From Eikenella sp963515595 (lineage in GTDB: Bacteria; Pseudomonadota; Gammaproteobacteria; Burkholderiales; Neisseriaceae), in NCBI GenBank assembly GCA_963515595.1, contig CAUPYH010000010.1, positions 1-33,382 of the forward strand: 33,382 bases of DNA, in the 5' to 3' direction. Below the pieces are notes generated by a model. It was not told the origin of the DNA. It was given only the letters and a program-made list of their open reading frames with translations, and did not search any database. Each line of letters opens with the position of its first letter. The stretch's first letter is position 1. Shown one piece after another: positions 15,735-23,262 of this stretch. The position numbers were made by a program, and so were the translations under genes.

Positions 15735-16025
15735 ATGTCTTATCAATTACCTACCTATCCAAACATCACCGCCTACTTAGGCCAGCAATCAGGCGATCTC
15801 TTCTGTGAACTCGCCATCAAACTGAACATCGAATCAGATCGCAGCTTCATTCTTTTCGAACACATCATCGAATCAGATCACCTTTCAGCCGACAGCGTGC
15901 GCCGGTTACTCGACACCTATGTCAGATTCGTCATTGACGCCATCGAATTACAAATTCCCTTTTTTCGTAACGTATCAGAAACCGAGTTCGAGCAAGTCGT
16001 TCCCGGATTCGAAATGGTGGCGTAA
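15735..16025 (+). CDS. Phage early hypothetical protein
   Basis: A 96-residue protein starting at the ATG at 15735 behind AAAGGAG; the frame extends ten codons upstream through the hairpin but without a ribosome site. It is acidic, mostly helical by pattern, with no signal peptide or membrane segment and no family I recognise. Its stop codon is directly followed by the ATG of the replication initiator, so the two are translationally linked. First gene of the phage and just inside attL: the slot where a regulator or a replication helper is often found, but no DNA-binding motif is evident. Confidence 0.75.
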   Translation: MSYQLPTYPNITAYLGQQSGDLFCELAIKLNIESDRSFILFEHIIESDHLSADSVRRLLDTYVRFVIDAIELQIPFFRNVSETEFEQVVPGFEMVA

Positions 16026-17417
16026 ATGGCTAAGAAGCATAAAAAACGCGTACCGGATTACTCCGAAATTCGGCATGCCGAAGAAGCGGCGAAGATGAAG
16101 CCGGCTGCGGCGGCGGATGGCCGCCCTGCGGCCGCCGCCGGAGCGGCCGGCGACAATCGCCCCCCTAGGCTAACAGGGGGGGAGCAAAAAACCCAAAGAC
16201 CATTAGCGGGGGAGCAAAAAATCGACTGGGCGGCCTATCAGGAAAGCGAATACTTTAAAACCTTCGTGACCAACCAGCGCGGCAAGCTCATAGAAATTCC
16301 ATTACGCAAAGGCCGTGAAGATGGCGCCCTAATCGACTATCTGACTTTCACTTTCAGAAGAGAAAGCCTGATTGAATATTTCAAGAATCGCATTATCGGC
16401 GATAACGAATACATCGTGGTTGCCAGCGAAATGTTACAAAAAATCTTTGGCTACGGTCTGACCAAAAAAATGCCAGGCAAAGGCAAGTTTTTCTATCAAG
16501 GCTATTACCAAGTCGGCCCCGATAACGCCCCATATGGCACCCTGCATTACGGTGGCCAGCGCGATACCGTCCTAGTCGATTTGACAGGCACCGGTTGCCA
16601 AGCCGCAAAGCCCGGCTGGGAAGTCCGTCTTTATCAGTTTTTGCAGGTAGCCATTAACGCCCGTATTACCCGTTGCGACGTCGCCCATGATTTTTTCAAC
16701 GGCGAATACACCCCGGATCAAGGCATTTCCGATCATGCAAAGGGTTTGTACGACAACCATAACATTCGCCCCAAAATCGAACGCCGCGGCACGGCATGGA
16801 TGAACGAGGACAACACCGGCAAAACCCTTTACATAGGTCGCAAAGGTTCTTCCAAGCTGCTGCGTATTTATGAAAAAGGCAAAAAGTTCGGCGATGAAAA
16901 CAGCCCGTGGGTTCGCTTCGAAGTCGAATTCAGAAAACACGATTGCCTGATACCCATAGATATTTTGCTGTATCCCGGGCAATACCTGACCGGCGCATTT
17001 CCGATTGGCGAGCAACTATTTACCACTCCGGCCAGCCGTATAGAAACCAAAACCCAAACTGTGAACCTCTCATTTGACCAAAAAGAATTTCACGCAAAAA
17101 ACCAAGTAGGCCGCTTCGTTCGTTTTCTAGTCGATATAGGGCTACCTGATAAAGAAATCGTCAAAAGATTGTGTGGCGAAGAAAACAAATATCCGAAAGG
17201 TTTAGATCCTTCCGAATACGATTGCGAAGCAATCAAAACTTATTACCTACATGACGAAGGCTTCAAACCATTGGATATAGACCAATTCAAAATGACTTTG
17301 GATAACTATTTTTTAGATGATGTTTATGAAGATAGATTGAGTAATGCTCATAGAGTCGCAGAAACATTAGTAAATCAGCAAGACTACGAATACTTTTTAA
17401 TTCAAGAAAGGAATTAA
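16026..17417 (+). CDS. Phage rolling-circle replication initiator (Rep_trans/RstA-like)
   Basis: 463 residues. The basic N-terminal ~75 residues are low-complexity (Ala, Pro, Gly, Arg). The core resembles the replication initiation factor family (PF02486) of Neisseria filamentous phages and CTX RstA: YGTLHYGGQRDTVLVDLTGTGC, NARITRCDVAHDFFNGEYTPD (the metal/catalytic region) and KLLRIYEKGKKFG followed by WVRFEVEFRKHDC. It nicks the double-stranded phage form at the origin and starts rolling-circle synthesis. Within the N-terminal part a C6/G7 hairpin (16160-16182) and a 30-bp imperfect duplication (GGGGGAGCAAAAAA at 16178 and 16208) add a repeated GEQK motif. Codon use becomes AT-richer towards the 3' end. 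Confidence 0.9.
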   Translation: MAKKHKKRVPDYSEIRHAEEAAKMKPAAAADGRPAAAAGAAGDNRPPRLTGGEQKTQRPLAGEQKIDWAAYQESEYFKTFVTNQRGKLIEIPLRKGREDGALIDYLTFTFRRESLIEYFKNRIIGDNEYIVVASEMLQKIFGYGLTKKMPGKGKFFYQGYYQVGPDNAPYGTLHYGGQRDTVLVDLTGTGCQAAKPGWEVRLYQFLQVAINARITRCDVAHDFFNGEYTPDQGISDHAKGLYDNHNIRPKIERRGTAWMNEDNTGKTLYIGRKGSSKLLRIYEKGKKFGDENSPWVRFEVEFRKHDCLIPIDILLYPGQYLTGAFPIGEQLFTTPASRIETKTQTVNLSFDQKEFHAKNQVGRFVRFLVDIGLPDKEIVKRLCGEENKYPKGLDPSEYDCEAIKTYYLHDEGFKPLDIDQFKMTLDNYFLDDVYEDRLSNAHRVAETLVNQQDYEYFLIQERN

Positions 17418-17420
17418 CAA

Positions 17421-17741
17421 ATGGATTTCAGCAAATTACAACAGCCCCTTTTCGAACGCGCCATCATCATGGGCGTAACCCGTTTTAAAGGCGAAATTGA
17501 CGGCAGTGAAATTGATTCATGCACCGTTTTCCGTGCTGCTCCCTTCAATGATGCCAGCGGCAATGCAATGGGTCTTGGCCTGGCTAAAGTTCGTTTCGGC
17601 AGCAGCAGCAACTTTGACCGTTTTGCCGGTCTGACCTTCCCTTGTGAGCTGGAAATTCAGCTTGCCCGCGTAACCAACGGCAGCGGCAAAGAAACCGTCG
17701 TTATGAAAGACTTCCGACCGGTTGCCGAAGCCAAAAAATAG
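17421..17741 (+). CDS. Phage small protein, likely ssDNA-binding by position
   Basis: 106 residues, starting 3 nt after the replication initiator stop. The sequence alternates strands and turns (RAAPFNDASGNAMGLGLAKVRFGSSSNFDRFAGLTFPCELEIQLARV), consistent with an OB-like beta barrel, with no signal peptide. In f1 the gene after the initiator encodes the ssDNA-binding protein pV, and CTX RstB holds the same slot; I infer the same job here from position, size and fold pattern only. Confidence 0.65.
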   Translation: MDFSKLQQPLFERAIIMGVTRFKGEIDGSEIDSCTVFRAAPFNDASGNAMGLGLAKVRFGSSSNFDRFAGLTFPCELEIQLARVTNGSGKETVVMKDFRPVAEAKK

Positions 17742-17754
17742 AAAGGCGTAAGCC

Positions 17755-17970
17755 ATGGAAGAACGCTACATCGTGCAGGATTTGGACACTTTCGAATTCC
17801 TGTACCCGGAAAGAACGGGCGGCATAGGCTTAACGCCCTATCTCAAGTTGGCCGGGCATTTCTCAACCCGTGCCGATGCAATGGAAGCCGGAATAGACGA
17901 ACTCGGTTCAGAGTTTGCCGTTTTCGCCTTCTTCGTACCGCAAGAATCGAACAAAGAAACCAAGCAGTAA
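17755..17970 (+). CDS. Phage hypothetical protein, 71 aa
   Basis: A small acidic protein starting 13 nt after the ssDNA-binding candidate, behind a weak GAAAGGCG ribosome site. No signal peptide, membrane segment or known motif. It is followed by a 77-nt gap with GGGCGGC...GCCGCCC arms and a T-run (about 17988-18040), which may be a weak terminator separating the replication genes from the next block. Confidence 0.65.
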   Translation: MEERYIVQDLDTFEFLYPERTGGIGLTPYLKLAGHFSTRADAMEAGIDELGSEFAVFAFFVPQESNKETKQ

Positions 17971-18047
17971 ACGGCTTTCTGTCGTTGCCGGGCGGCCAGC
18001 GACATTAAACCTTTGAGAAGCCGCCCACTAATTTTTTGGAAGCAGAA

Positions 18048-18173
18048 ATGTTAACCGGTATTGCACACATCATCGTTCCGCTGATTAGAGAGCAGGGGTT
18101 CATTGATATGCTGATTCAATATATGGGAGTCATATTGGGAGTAATTTTTCTTTTTTTTGTTTTGAAGCATTAA
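18048..18173 (+). CDS. Small hydrophobic phage protein, minor-coat candidate
   Basis: 41 residues with a membrane segment (about 22-38, IQYMGVILGVIFLFFVL) ending in KH. The 5' region has an AAGCAG ribosome-like site. Size and single hydrophobic span resemble inovirus tip proteins pVII/pIX, but such short sequences cannot be assigned by similarity. Its stop codon falls inside the repeat ATTAACGTTATCCGG (18169-18183). Confidence 0.55.
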   Translation: MLTGIAHIIVPLIREQGFIDMLIQYMGVILGVIFLFFVLKH

Positions 18174-18413
18174 CGTTATCCGGTAAGTAACTGAAAAATC
18201 TTTCACGATCCATTAATTTTTCGAGAGGAGTAAAAATGCCATTTTATAGTTATGAAGAATTTGAAGAAGCCGTTGGAGAAATCGACGATGATGAAATGGT
18301 AGATGATTTCCATACTTGGGAAGAGCTTCAGGAAGAGTATCCGGATGGCGTATTTGACGAAGATGCCGAATTTATCCCGTTCTGATTGTTTTTAAGAAAT
18401 TAACGCTATCCGG
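18169..18413 (+). repeat. 15-bp direct repeat flanking the acidic 49-aa gene
   Basis: ATTAACGTTATCCGG (18169-18183) and ATTAACGCTATCCGG (18399-18413) differ at one base and enclose the 49-codon gene. The arrangement suggests a small inserted or duplicated cassette. Confidence 0.55.
18236..18385 (+). CDS. Hyperacidic 49-aa phage protein
   Basis: A 49-residue protein with a strong ribosome site (GAGAGGAG) 6 nt before the ATG. Twenty of 49 residues are Asp or Glu and there is no Lys or Arg at all, giving an extreme negative charge; aromatic residues (Phe, Tyr, Trp) are spread through it. No signal peptide or membrane span. Such charge is typical of DNA-mimic proteins (anti-restriction or anti-CRISPR inhibitors), but acidity alone does not prove it. 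It lies between the replication and coat genes, flanked by a 15-bp direct repeat. Confidence 0.65.
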   Translation: MPFYSYEEFEEAVGEIDDDEMVDDFHTWEELQEEYPDGVFDEDAEFIPF

Positions 18414-18464
18414 GCGGCGTTAATCAAGTCAATGCCCGATTAAAACTTTTTAAAGGAGAACGTT

Positions 18465-18674
18465 ATGTTCAAAAACAAATTGGCCGCTCTGGCCGTTATG
18501 TCCTCTGCCTTCATCGCCACCAACTCTTACGCTGGTGCGGTAGCTGACGCAGTAACTACAGCGACAACCGATTTTAAAGCTGACTTGGCGGCCGTTGGTG
18601 GTATCGCTGTGTCTATTGGCCTGATCGGTATCGCCTTCATTGCCGGTATCCGTTTGATCAAACGCGCGGTGTAA
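18465..18674 (+). CDS. Major coat protein (pVIII-like)
   Basis: 69 residues: a cleavable signal peptide (MFKNKLAALAVMSSAFIATNSYA, cut after residue 23) and a 46-residue mature protein. That has a small acidic N-terminal helix (GAVADAVTTATTDFKADLAAVG), one membrane span (GIAVSIGLIGIAFIAGI) and a basic tail (RLIKRAV). This is exactly the layout of inovirus major coat proteins, which wait in the inner membrane and wrap the ssDNA through their basic tails. A strong ribosome site (AAAGGAG) fits high expression. Confidence 0.9.
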   Translation: MFKNKLAALAVMSSAFIATNSYAGAVADAVTTATTDFKADLAAVGGIAVSIGLIGIAFIAGIRLIKRAV

Positions 18675-18692
18675 AGAGTAAAGGCAGGCATC

Positions 18693-18998
18693 ATGGAAGG
18701 CTATTTGGCAGGAGGTCAATGCTTCGGCTCTGTGCAGGAAGCGTCCGATTACAAAATGTCCCAAGTGGTGCCCGCCATTACCGCGGATGGAAGTTTAAAA
18801 ACGCCCGTTTATCAAAACGGAAAGTGGTATTACGGTTCGCAGGAAGTCAAGCTCACTTTCCCGCCGTGCGATCCGGCCGCCTACGTTACAGATGGCGCCC
18901 TAGTCGCTTCAGTCGCCATATCAGTTGCCGCTTTCGCCTTCGTTATCCGTTGGACAATCCGCGTATTCCAGCAAACCAATGAAGATCCCGAAAAATGA
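18693..18998 (+). CDS. Phage minor structural candidate with C-terminal membrane span
   Basis: 101 residues. An N-terminal region of about 65 residues holds two Cys (near 9 and 59) and Tyr/Trp-rich stretch NGKWYYGSQEV, followed by a membrane span (DGALVASVAISVAAFAFVI) and a short charged tail. There is no N-terminal signal peptide, so topology is uncertain. It starts 18 nt after the coat gene and overlaps the next gene by 4 nt (ATGA), so it is part of the virion gene block. Function unknown. Confidence 0.7.
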   Translation: MEGYLAGGQCFGSVQEASDYKMSQVVPAITADGSLKTPVYQNGKWYYGSQEVKLTFPPCDPAAYVTDGALVASVAISVAAFAFVIRWTIRVFQQTNEDPEK

Positions 18999-19711
18999 GC
19001 GATCCGAACAAAATTCAGCCGCCGAAAAAAGGCATTGAAATGGTTAAGGGCGGGGGCTATCCCGCTAAAGCCGTTTCTACCAGCGTCCAGCAACATACCG
19101 CACCCATTCAAACCGATATGTATTTAATCGGCGCCCAAGCGGTTCAATGGGGGCTGATTGGGCTGGCTTTCTATGCCGCTCTGCGTTTGTTTAGAAGCGC
19201 CATTATGGATGCATTGGGCTTTAGAAAAAGTCGTAAGGAAGCCAAAGAAGCAGAATCGTTGAATGAAAACGGATTGGAAAACTTGGATCAAGATCCAATG
19301 AGTGAGCCATTAGCTGAATATGAAGGTTTTGACGGAGAAGAACCACCGGACAATATGCCGGACAGCCCTGAGGATGATCCGGGTTTGCAATACGATTTAG
19401 ATCAGCACAATCAGGAAGTTTATGACAACTCCCCGCAATGGTATCGGGATTTGGTTGATTCCGGCCAGTTTGACGAAGAACCGGAACAAGTAGGACCACC
19501 GACAAGGGAAGAAATGGCCATTAACTTGATTAGCTATGATGGCGCTCGTGAAATGCAGGATGAAGATTGGGAATATGTTCAGGTAATTGCCGAAAGATTG
19601 GAAACGGAATCGCCTGAAGAAATAGAAGAACATTTAATCAATCTTGATTTGGGAATTGAGGAGCTGCCAGAGGAGCCGGAAGATATTTTGGAAAGTGAAG
19701 AGGAAAACTAA
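18995..19711 (+). CDS. Phage membrane protein with long acidic tail
   Basis: 238 residues. A basic N-terminus of ~38 residues is followed by a single membrane span (about 44-66, YLIGAQAVQWGLIGLAFYAAL), a short basic segment (RKSRKEAKEAE), then ~145 residues dominated by Glu, Asp, Pro and Asn and ending EDILESEEEN. No family is recognised. The start overlaps the previous gene (ATGA) and the stop overlaps the next small gene (TAATG), indicating translational coupling. The acidic tail is unusual for an inovirus protein; it could bind basic partners in assembly. Confidence 0.7.
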   Translation: MSDPNKIQPPKKGIEMVKGGGYPAKAVSTSVQQHTAPIQTDMYLIGAQAVQWGLIGLAFYAALRLFRSAIMDALGFRKSRKEAKEAESLNENGLENLDQDPMSEPLAEYEGFDGEEPPDNMPDSPEDDPGLQYDLDQHNQEVYDNSPQWYRDLVDSGQFDEEPEQVGPPTREEMAINLISYDGAREMQDEDWEYVQVIAERLETESPEEIEEHLINLDLGIEELPEEPEDILESEEEN

Positions 19712-19779
19712 TGCCACCTGAAATCTACTTTCTAATCGGTTTTGCCGTGGTTATCCCCGCCATCATCATGTTTTTATAA
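19711..19779 (+). CDS. Tiny hydrophobic phage protein, 22 aa
   Basis: 22 residues (MPPEIYFLIGFAVVIPAIIMFL), essentially one membrane segment, with its start coupled to the preceding stop (TAATG). pVII- and pIX-type tip proteins and small assembly peptides of inoviruses look like this. Short enough that chance cannot be excluded; coupling and hydrophobicity support it. Confidence 0.45.
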   Translation: MPPEIYFLIGFAVVIPAIIMFL

Positions 19780-19816
19780 AACTGCGGCTAATGTTTAAAC
19801 TCAAAGGTAAACAGCA

Positions 19817-20944
19817 ATGATTTCACTGATTACGGGTCTGCCCGGTATGGGCAAAACCTCCCTAATGGTCTATATGCTGCTCAATCGCAAAGATTTGCAG
19901 AATAGGCCGGTCTATGTTGACGGCATCCCTGAATTGCAGGTAAAGCATGAAGAAGTACCCGAAGGCGAAAGCATGGAAACTTGGCACCAATGGGCGCCGG
20001 ACGGTTCCATACTCGTCATTGACGAAGCACAAAGGGTCTTTCGTCCACGCCCCGCGGGGGCGAAAGTACCCGACTATGTACAGGCTCTTGAAACGCATCG
20101 CCATAAGGGCATTGATATCTTTGTGCTCACACAGCACCCGCGGTTGATTGACGTCCATTTACGGAGCCTGATTGGTGAGCACCGCAATATCAGCCGCACC
20201 ATGCTCGGCCTGCGCCGTGTCTCTTACTGGCAGCGTTGCGCCAACCCGGAAGCCCGGGCAGATGTGGCCGAAGCCAAAAACAGCATATTCATGCCGAAAA
20301 AAAGTGTGTTCGGTATGTACAAATCTGCCAGTGAACACACCAAACTCAAAGGTTCGGTCAGCGTGTGGATTTACACCATCCCCGTTGTTATCGTCATAGC
20401 CGGCTATCTCATGTCCTACGTTTGGGCTAGCTATCAGCGCAAAATCCATCCTGAACAAGCCCAACCTCAACAGACACAGCCTTATCAACAGCAGCCGCAA
20501 AACTACCAGCCACAGGCAAACGGCCAATATCCGGCAACCGGCAGCTATGCCGAACAAACGGCCACCGTACAACAGCCGTCCGATAACAACCTCAAGCCTG
20601 AAGATTGGCAACCCGCCATAGACGGGCAGCCGTGGACGGCGCCTATTTACAACGGCCAAAACCGCAATATCCAAACCATGCCCTACCCCGTTGCTTGTGT
20701 GCAAACTGATACAAGCTGCACCTGCTACACCGAACAGGCAACACCCATAGACGTGCCTACCAAACAATGCCAAAACTACGTGAAGAATGGCATATACAAC
20801 CCCTACAAGGCACGGCAGGAAACCGTCGATAACGCACCGCAGGGCAGCTATGGCGGCGGCAGCGGGGCAAGTGTGCTGACTTTGGACAGCTCCGCCAAAC
20901 CAACCATGGCACATGCGGAAACCAAGGGGACAATGGGGCAATAG
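19817..20944 (+). CDS. Zot/pI-like filamentous phage assembly ATPase
   Basis: 375 residues. The cytoplasmic N-terminal domain has Walker A GLPGMGKT (residues 7-14) and Walker B SILVIDEAQ (about residue 66-74), followed by the family stretch ALETHRHKGIDIFVLTQHPRLID. A single membrane span (about 185-205, WIYTIPVVIVIAGYLMSYVW) leads to a periplasmic Gln/Pro-rich part with four Cys near its end (CVQTDTSCTCYTE). Zot/pI proteins power phage assembly and extrusion at the inner membrane. The Vibrio Zot toxin activity lies in its C-terminal region, and nothing here shows that activity. It lies upstream of the adsorption-protein gene, unlike f1 order. Confidence 0.92.
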   Translation: MISLITGLPGMGKTSLMVYMLLNRKDLQNRPVYVDGIPELQVKHEEVPEGESMETWHQWAPDGSILVIDEAQRVFRPRPAGAKVPDYVQALETHRHKGIDIFVLTQHPRLIDVHLRSLIGEHRNISRTMLGLRRVSYWQRCANPEARADVAEAKNSIFMPKKSVFGMYKSASEHTKLKGSVSVWIYTIPVVIVIAGYLMSYVWASYQRKIHPEQAQPQQTQPYQQQPQNYQPQANGQYPATGSYAEQTATVQQPSDNNLKPEDWQPAIDGQPWTAPIYNGQNRNIQTMPYPVACVQTDTSCTCYTEQATPIDVPTKQCQNYVKNGIYNPYKARQETVDNAPQGSYGGGSGASVLTLDSSAKPTMAHAETKGTMGQ

Positions 20945-20964
20945 GTTTTAGAAAGGATGACAAG

Positions 20965-21159
20965 ATGAAATGTGAATATCCGTTTATAAGGATTGAGATG
21001 GTTAATGGCTATTACTCGGTTGTTTTGTATTTGAGTGAGGCTAGGCATTCGCCTATATCAATGACTTTTTTAGATTATGAGTTATCTAGGAAACTGGCGG
21101 AATCACAAGGGGCTTTGTTGGGGGTAAGGGTTTTAGACGGTTATTACAGGGATTTTTAA
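20965..21159 (+). CDS. Phage hypothetical protein, 64 aa
   Basis: 64 residues, starting behind an AAAGGA site 20 nt after zot. The pattern suggests a small alpha/beta protein (FIRIEMVNGYYSVVLYLSE, then a helix, then LLGVRVLDGYYRDF). No signal peptide or membrane span. AT-rich. It is the last gene before the 230-bp structured non-coding region. Function unknown. Confidence 0.6.
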   Translation: MKCEYPFIRIEMVNGYYSVVLYLSEARHSPISMTFLDYELSRKLAESQGALLGVRVLDGYYRDF

Positions 21160-21188
21160 TGGTTTCCTTTGTGTGTTTGGATTAGATG

Positions 21189-21319
21189 CCTGACGGAATT
21201 GACTGCTTGTAGTCGATTTCGGCAGGTATCCGCCAAGCGATAGCGCGGCAGGGGTGCTGAAAATGGTGGGGCTGGTTGAAACGGCCGTTTCAAGTGGCCA
21301 CTTGAACAGGCTACCTGAA
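21189..21319. other. Structured non-coding region: origin or packaging-signal candidate
   Basis: The gap 21160-21389 has no gene. It holds a 16-bp stem with a 6-nt GCTTGT loop (21189-21226; arms CCTGACGGAATTGACT and AGTCGATTTCGGCAGG, with one mismatch and two G-T pairs). Two overlapping perfect 18-bp palindromes follow: TTGAAACGGCCGTTTCAA (21276-21293) and TTCAAGTGGCCACTTGAA (21289-21306). Then comes the prophage's only exact eikDUS (21308-21319). Inovirus intergenic regions carry such hairpins as replication origins and packaging signals; assignment here is by structure only. Confidence 0.55.
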
Positions 21320-21389
21320 AAACTAGCCAAACCCGCCCGGATTGGTTAAGCTGGCCTTTCGTTTAACTTGGTAATGAAAGGGTAGCAAT

Positions 21390-21671
21390 ATGAAAGACGT
21401 GGCCGATTGGAAAGAGTATTTTTTGCCTGCAAATGATGGCAATTATGCAACGTTCTTTAATGAATACTTGGCTTTTGTGGCGGATGCTTACAATAGTTTA
21501 ACGCCGGTCGGGCAACCAAATTTGGCTAAGCCGCTCTATTTGGGTTTGATGATGAGCCCGGCGCAGTTGGCTGTATTGCGTACCAACCGGCATTTATTTG
21601 ATGAGAGGTTTCAGGATGCTTTGGAACGGTTACAGAAAAGCTATGATGAGCTTAAAGTGGAGGTGGGTTAG
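21390..21671 (+). CDS. Phage hypothetical protein, 93 aa
   Basis: 93 residues behind a GAAAGGG site. Mostly helical with aromatic residues (YATFFNEYLAFVADAYNSL) and a charged C-terminal helix. No signal peptide or membrane span. Its end overlaps the start of the TspB-like gene by 29 nt in another frame. Function unknown; the overlap suggests coupling to the adsorption protein. Confidence 0.6.
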   Translation: MKDVADWKEYFLPANDGNYATFFNEYLAFVADAYNSLTPVGQPNLAKPLYLGLMMSPAQLAVLRTNRHLFDERFQDALERLQKSYDELKVEVG

Positions 21672-23262
21672 ATTACTGCCTTTTTTATGTGTGGCGGTGC
21701 CGGTATGGGCGGATGTGCCGGCCTATCCACCACAGAATGTTCCAGCTATACAGTCATTATCTAGTATTCCAAATGGGCAAGTAATAAGAAATGTTGGTGT
21801 TGCAGGTTCAACACTTTATGACCCTGTAAGCAAAACTTTGACTTATACGCCCAGTCAATTCGGTACAGTCAAACCTTCTTCCGGCGGCCTAGTCGGCACC
21901 AAAACCAACCCCGTCAATCTCTACGACAACTACGGCAACGTCGCCCGTGGCCAGATCCAAACTCAAACCGCCATGCCTGCTAACTCCAGAATAGCCCAAG
22001 GTCTTGGCTCTATTTATGTCCTGCAAATTGCCAACCAACATCTAACCAACCTCAAAGCCCAAGGCGTATCAGAAATGTATAGCCGTGGCTTTGAAAATGG
22101 CGATTGGGCAATGGTTGCCGATGCCACCGCAAGACTGTTTGACTGGACAGGCTTTGGCGGTAATGTTCGGGATAGCATTTGGGGCAATCCCGATATGCAG
22201 CAGATACAGCAGCAATTACATCAGCAAGCATTGCAGCAGGCACAGCAACAGTTTCAAAACTATCAGGCCACCCCGAGAGGTGAGCAATTAAATCCAGCGG
22301 ATTATAAAGATTATGCCATAGTTAAAGTCAGGGAATGGGGGACTAATCAACCGACTTTAGAGCGTGAAATACTGGTTAATAAAGCCGATTATTCCCAATA
22401 TCGGGAATGGCGGATTGGCACGTTAAAACAAAGTCAGAATAATGAAATAACCTGGCCGTTTCGGTTAGGGTCTGTAGAAATTTATGCCCAGTTGCCGATT
22501 AACAGGCAGAATTGGATCAGTATTAATACCGTTCAGGCCACAGCCCAAGATATACGCAATCATAATTTGCAAAACCTGCCTCAAATGTCGGAGATTATGC
22601 CCAAAGAGGCAGATGTTGCCCGCCTGCTCGAGCAGATCCTAAACGACAACAACCGCAATCATACCGAATTGATTAACGCACTATGGCAGGCAGGCGTTAT
22701 CGGCCCCGGCAATACTCAAAGCATGGTAACGGGCAGCCCTGCCGATAATACTTTCCTGACCCAGCCTTTTACTCCGGCTGGTTCAAATCAAGCCCAGCAA
22801 ACACAGTTTATTGTTAATAATAACGGCGCGATTACACAAAATGTCGTGCCGCGTCCCGATTTGGCCGCTAATACAAGCCAAGCGCCAACCCGTGCAGAGG
22901 TAGGCAATCAGCAGCAACAGGGGCAGCAGGATACCCGCCCGGCCAAATCTGACAGTACCGCCGAAAAGCCAGACGTTTGCGCCCAAAACCCTAATAGCCT
23001 GATGTGTGCACCCATGGGCAATACAGACTATCAGGATTTGGTATTACCACAGCAAAACATCAATATTGCCCTATCCCCGCTGCATATCTTCAATACCGAT
23101 GCAGCCTGTCCCGCTCCTACCTCTTTCAGCATAGCGGGAACGCAGCAAAGAATGAGTTACGAACCCATGTGCGACACCGCTCGCAAAGCCCGCCCCTTTA
23201 TTATCATGATGGCAATGACAGCCGCATTTTTGATGGTATTTAGCGCCCTTAATCGCCGTTAG
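21643..23262 (+). CDS. TspB-like phage adsorption protein (pIII position)
   Basis: I start at the ATG pair at 21643, giving 539 residues and a clean signal peptide (MMSLKWRWVRLLPFLCVAVPVWA, cut before DVPAYPP); the open frame begins earlier at 21598 without a signal. The mature protein has an N-terminal region without recognised domains, a Gln-rich helix (about residues 180-210), a linker rich in Gln, Asn and Pro, a Cys-bearing C-terminal domain (CAQNPNSLMCAP, CPAPTSF, YEPMCDTARKARP) and a C-terminal membrane anchor ending ALNRR. The Cys domain plus anchor match the TspB family of Neisseria MDA-type phages. In meningococci TspB has been reported to bind immunoglobulin; that is not shown here. 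By position and anchoring it is the pIII-like tip protein. Confidence 0.8.
   Translation: MMSLKWRWVRLLPFLCVAVPVWADVPAYPPQNVPAIQSLSSIPNGQVIRNVGVAGSTLYDPVSKTLTYTPSQFGTVKPSSGGLVGTKTNPVNLYDNYGNVARGQIQTQTAMPANSRIAQGLGSIYVLQIANQHLTNLKAQGVSEMYSRGFENGDWAMVADATARLFDWTGFGGNVRDSIWGNPDMQQIQQQLHQQALQQAQQQFQNYQATPRGEQLNPADYKDYAIVKVREWGTNQPTLEREILVNKADYSQYREWRIGTLKQSQNNEITWPFRLGSVEIYAQLPINRQNWISINTVQATAQDIRNHNLQNLPQMSEIMPKEADVARLLEQILNDNNRNHTELINALWQAGVIGPGNTQSMVTGSPADNTFLTQPFTPAGSNQAQQTQFIVNNNGAITQNVVPRPDLAANTSQAPTRAEVGNQQQQGQQDTRPAKSDSTAEKPDVCAQNPNSLMCAPMGNTDYQDLVLPQQNINIALSPLHIFNTDAACPAPTSFSIAGTQQRMSYEPMCDTARKARPFIIMMAMTAAFLMVFSALNRR

Noticed and set aside
16176..16182. G7 tract as a phase-variation switch
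   Set aside because: Seven bases is at the lower limit for slippage in Neisseriaceae and the gene is essential for the phage; kept only as a low-interest note.
20159..20941. A 260-codon frame antisense to zot, considered as a possible phage repressor
   Set aside because: It overlaps a well-supported Zot gene, has no helix-turn-helix pattern and looks like a reverse translation of the Gln/Pro-rich tail.
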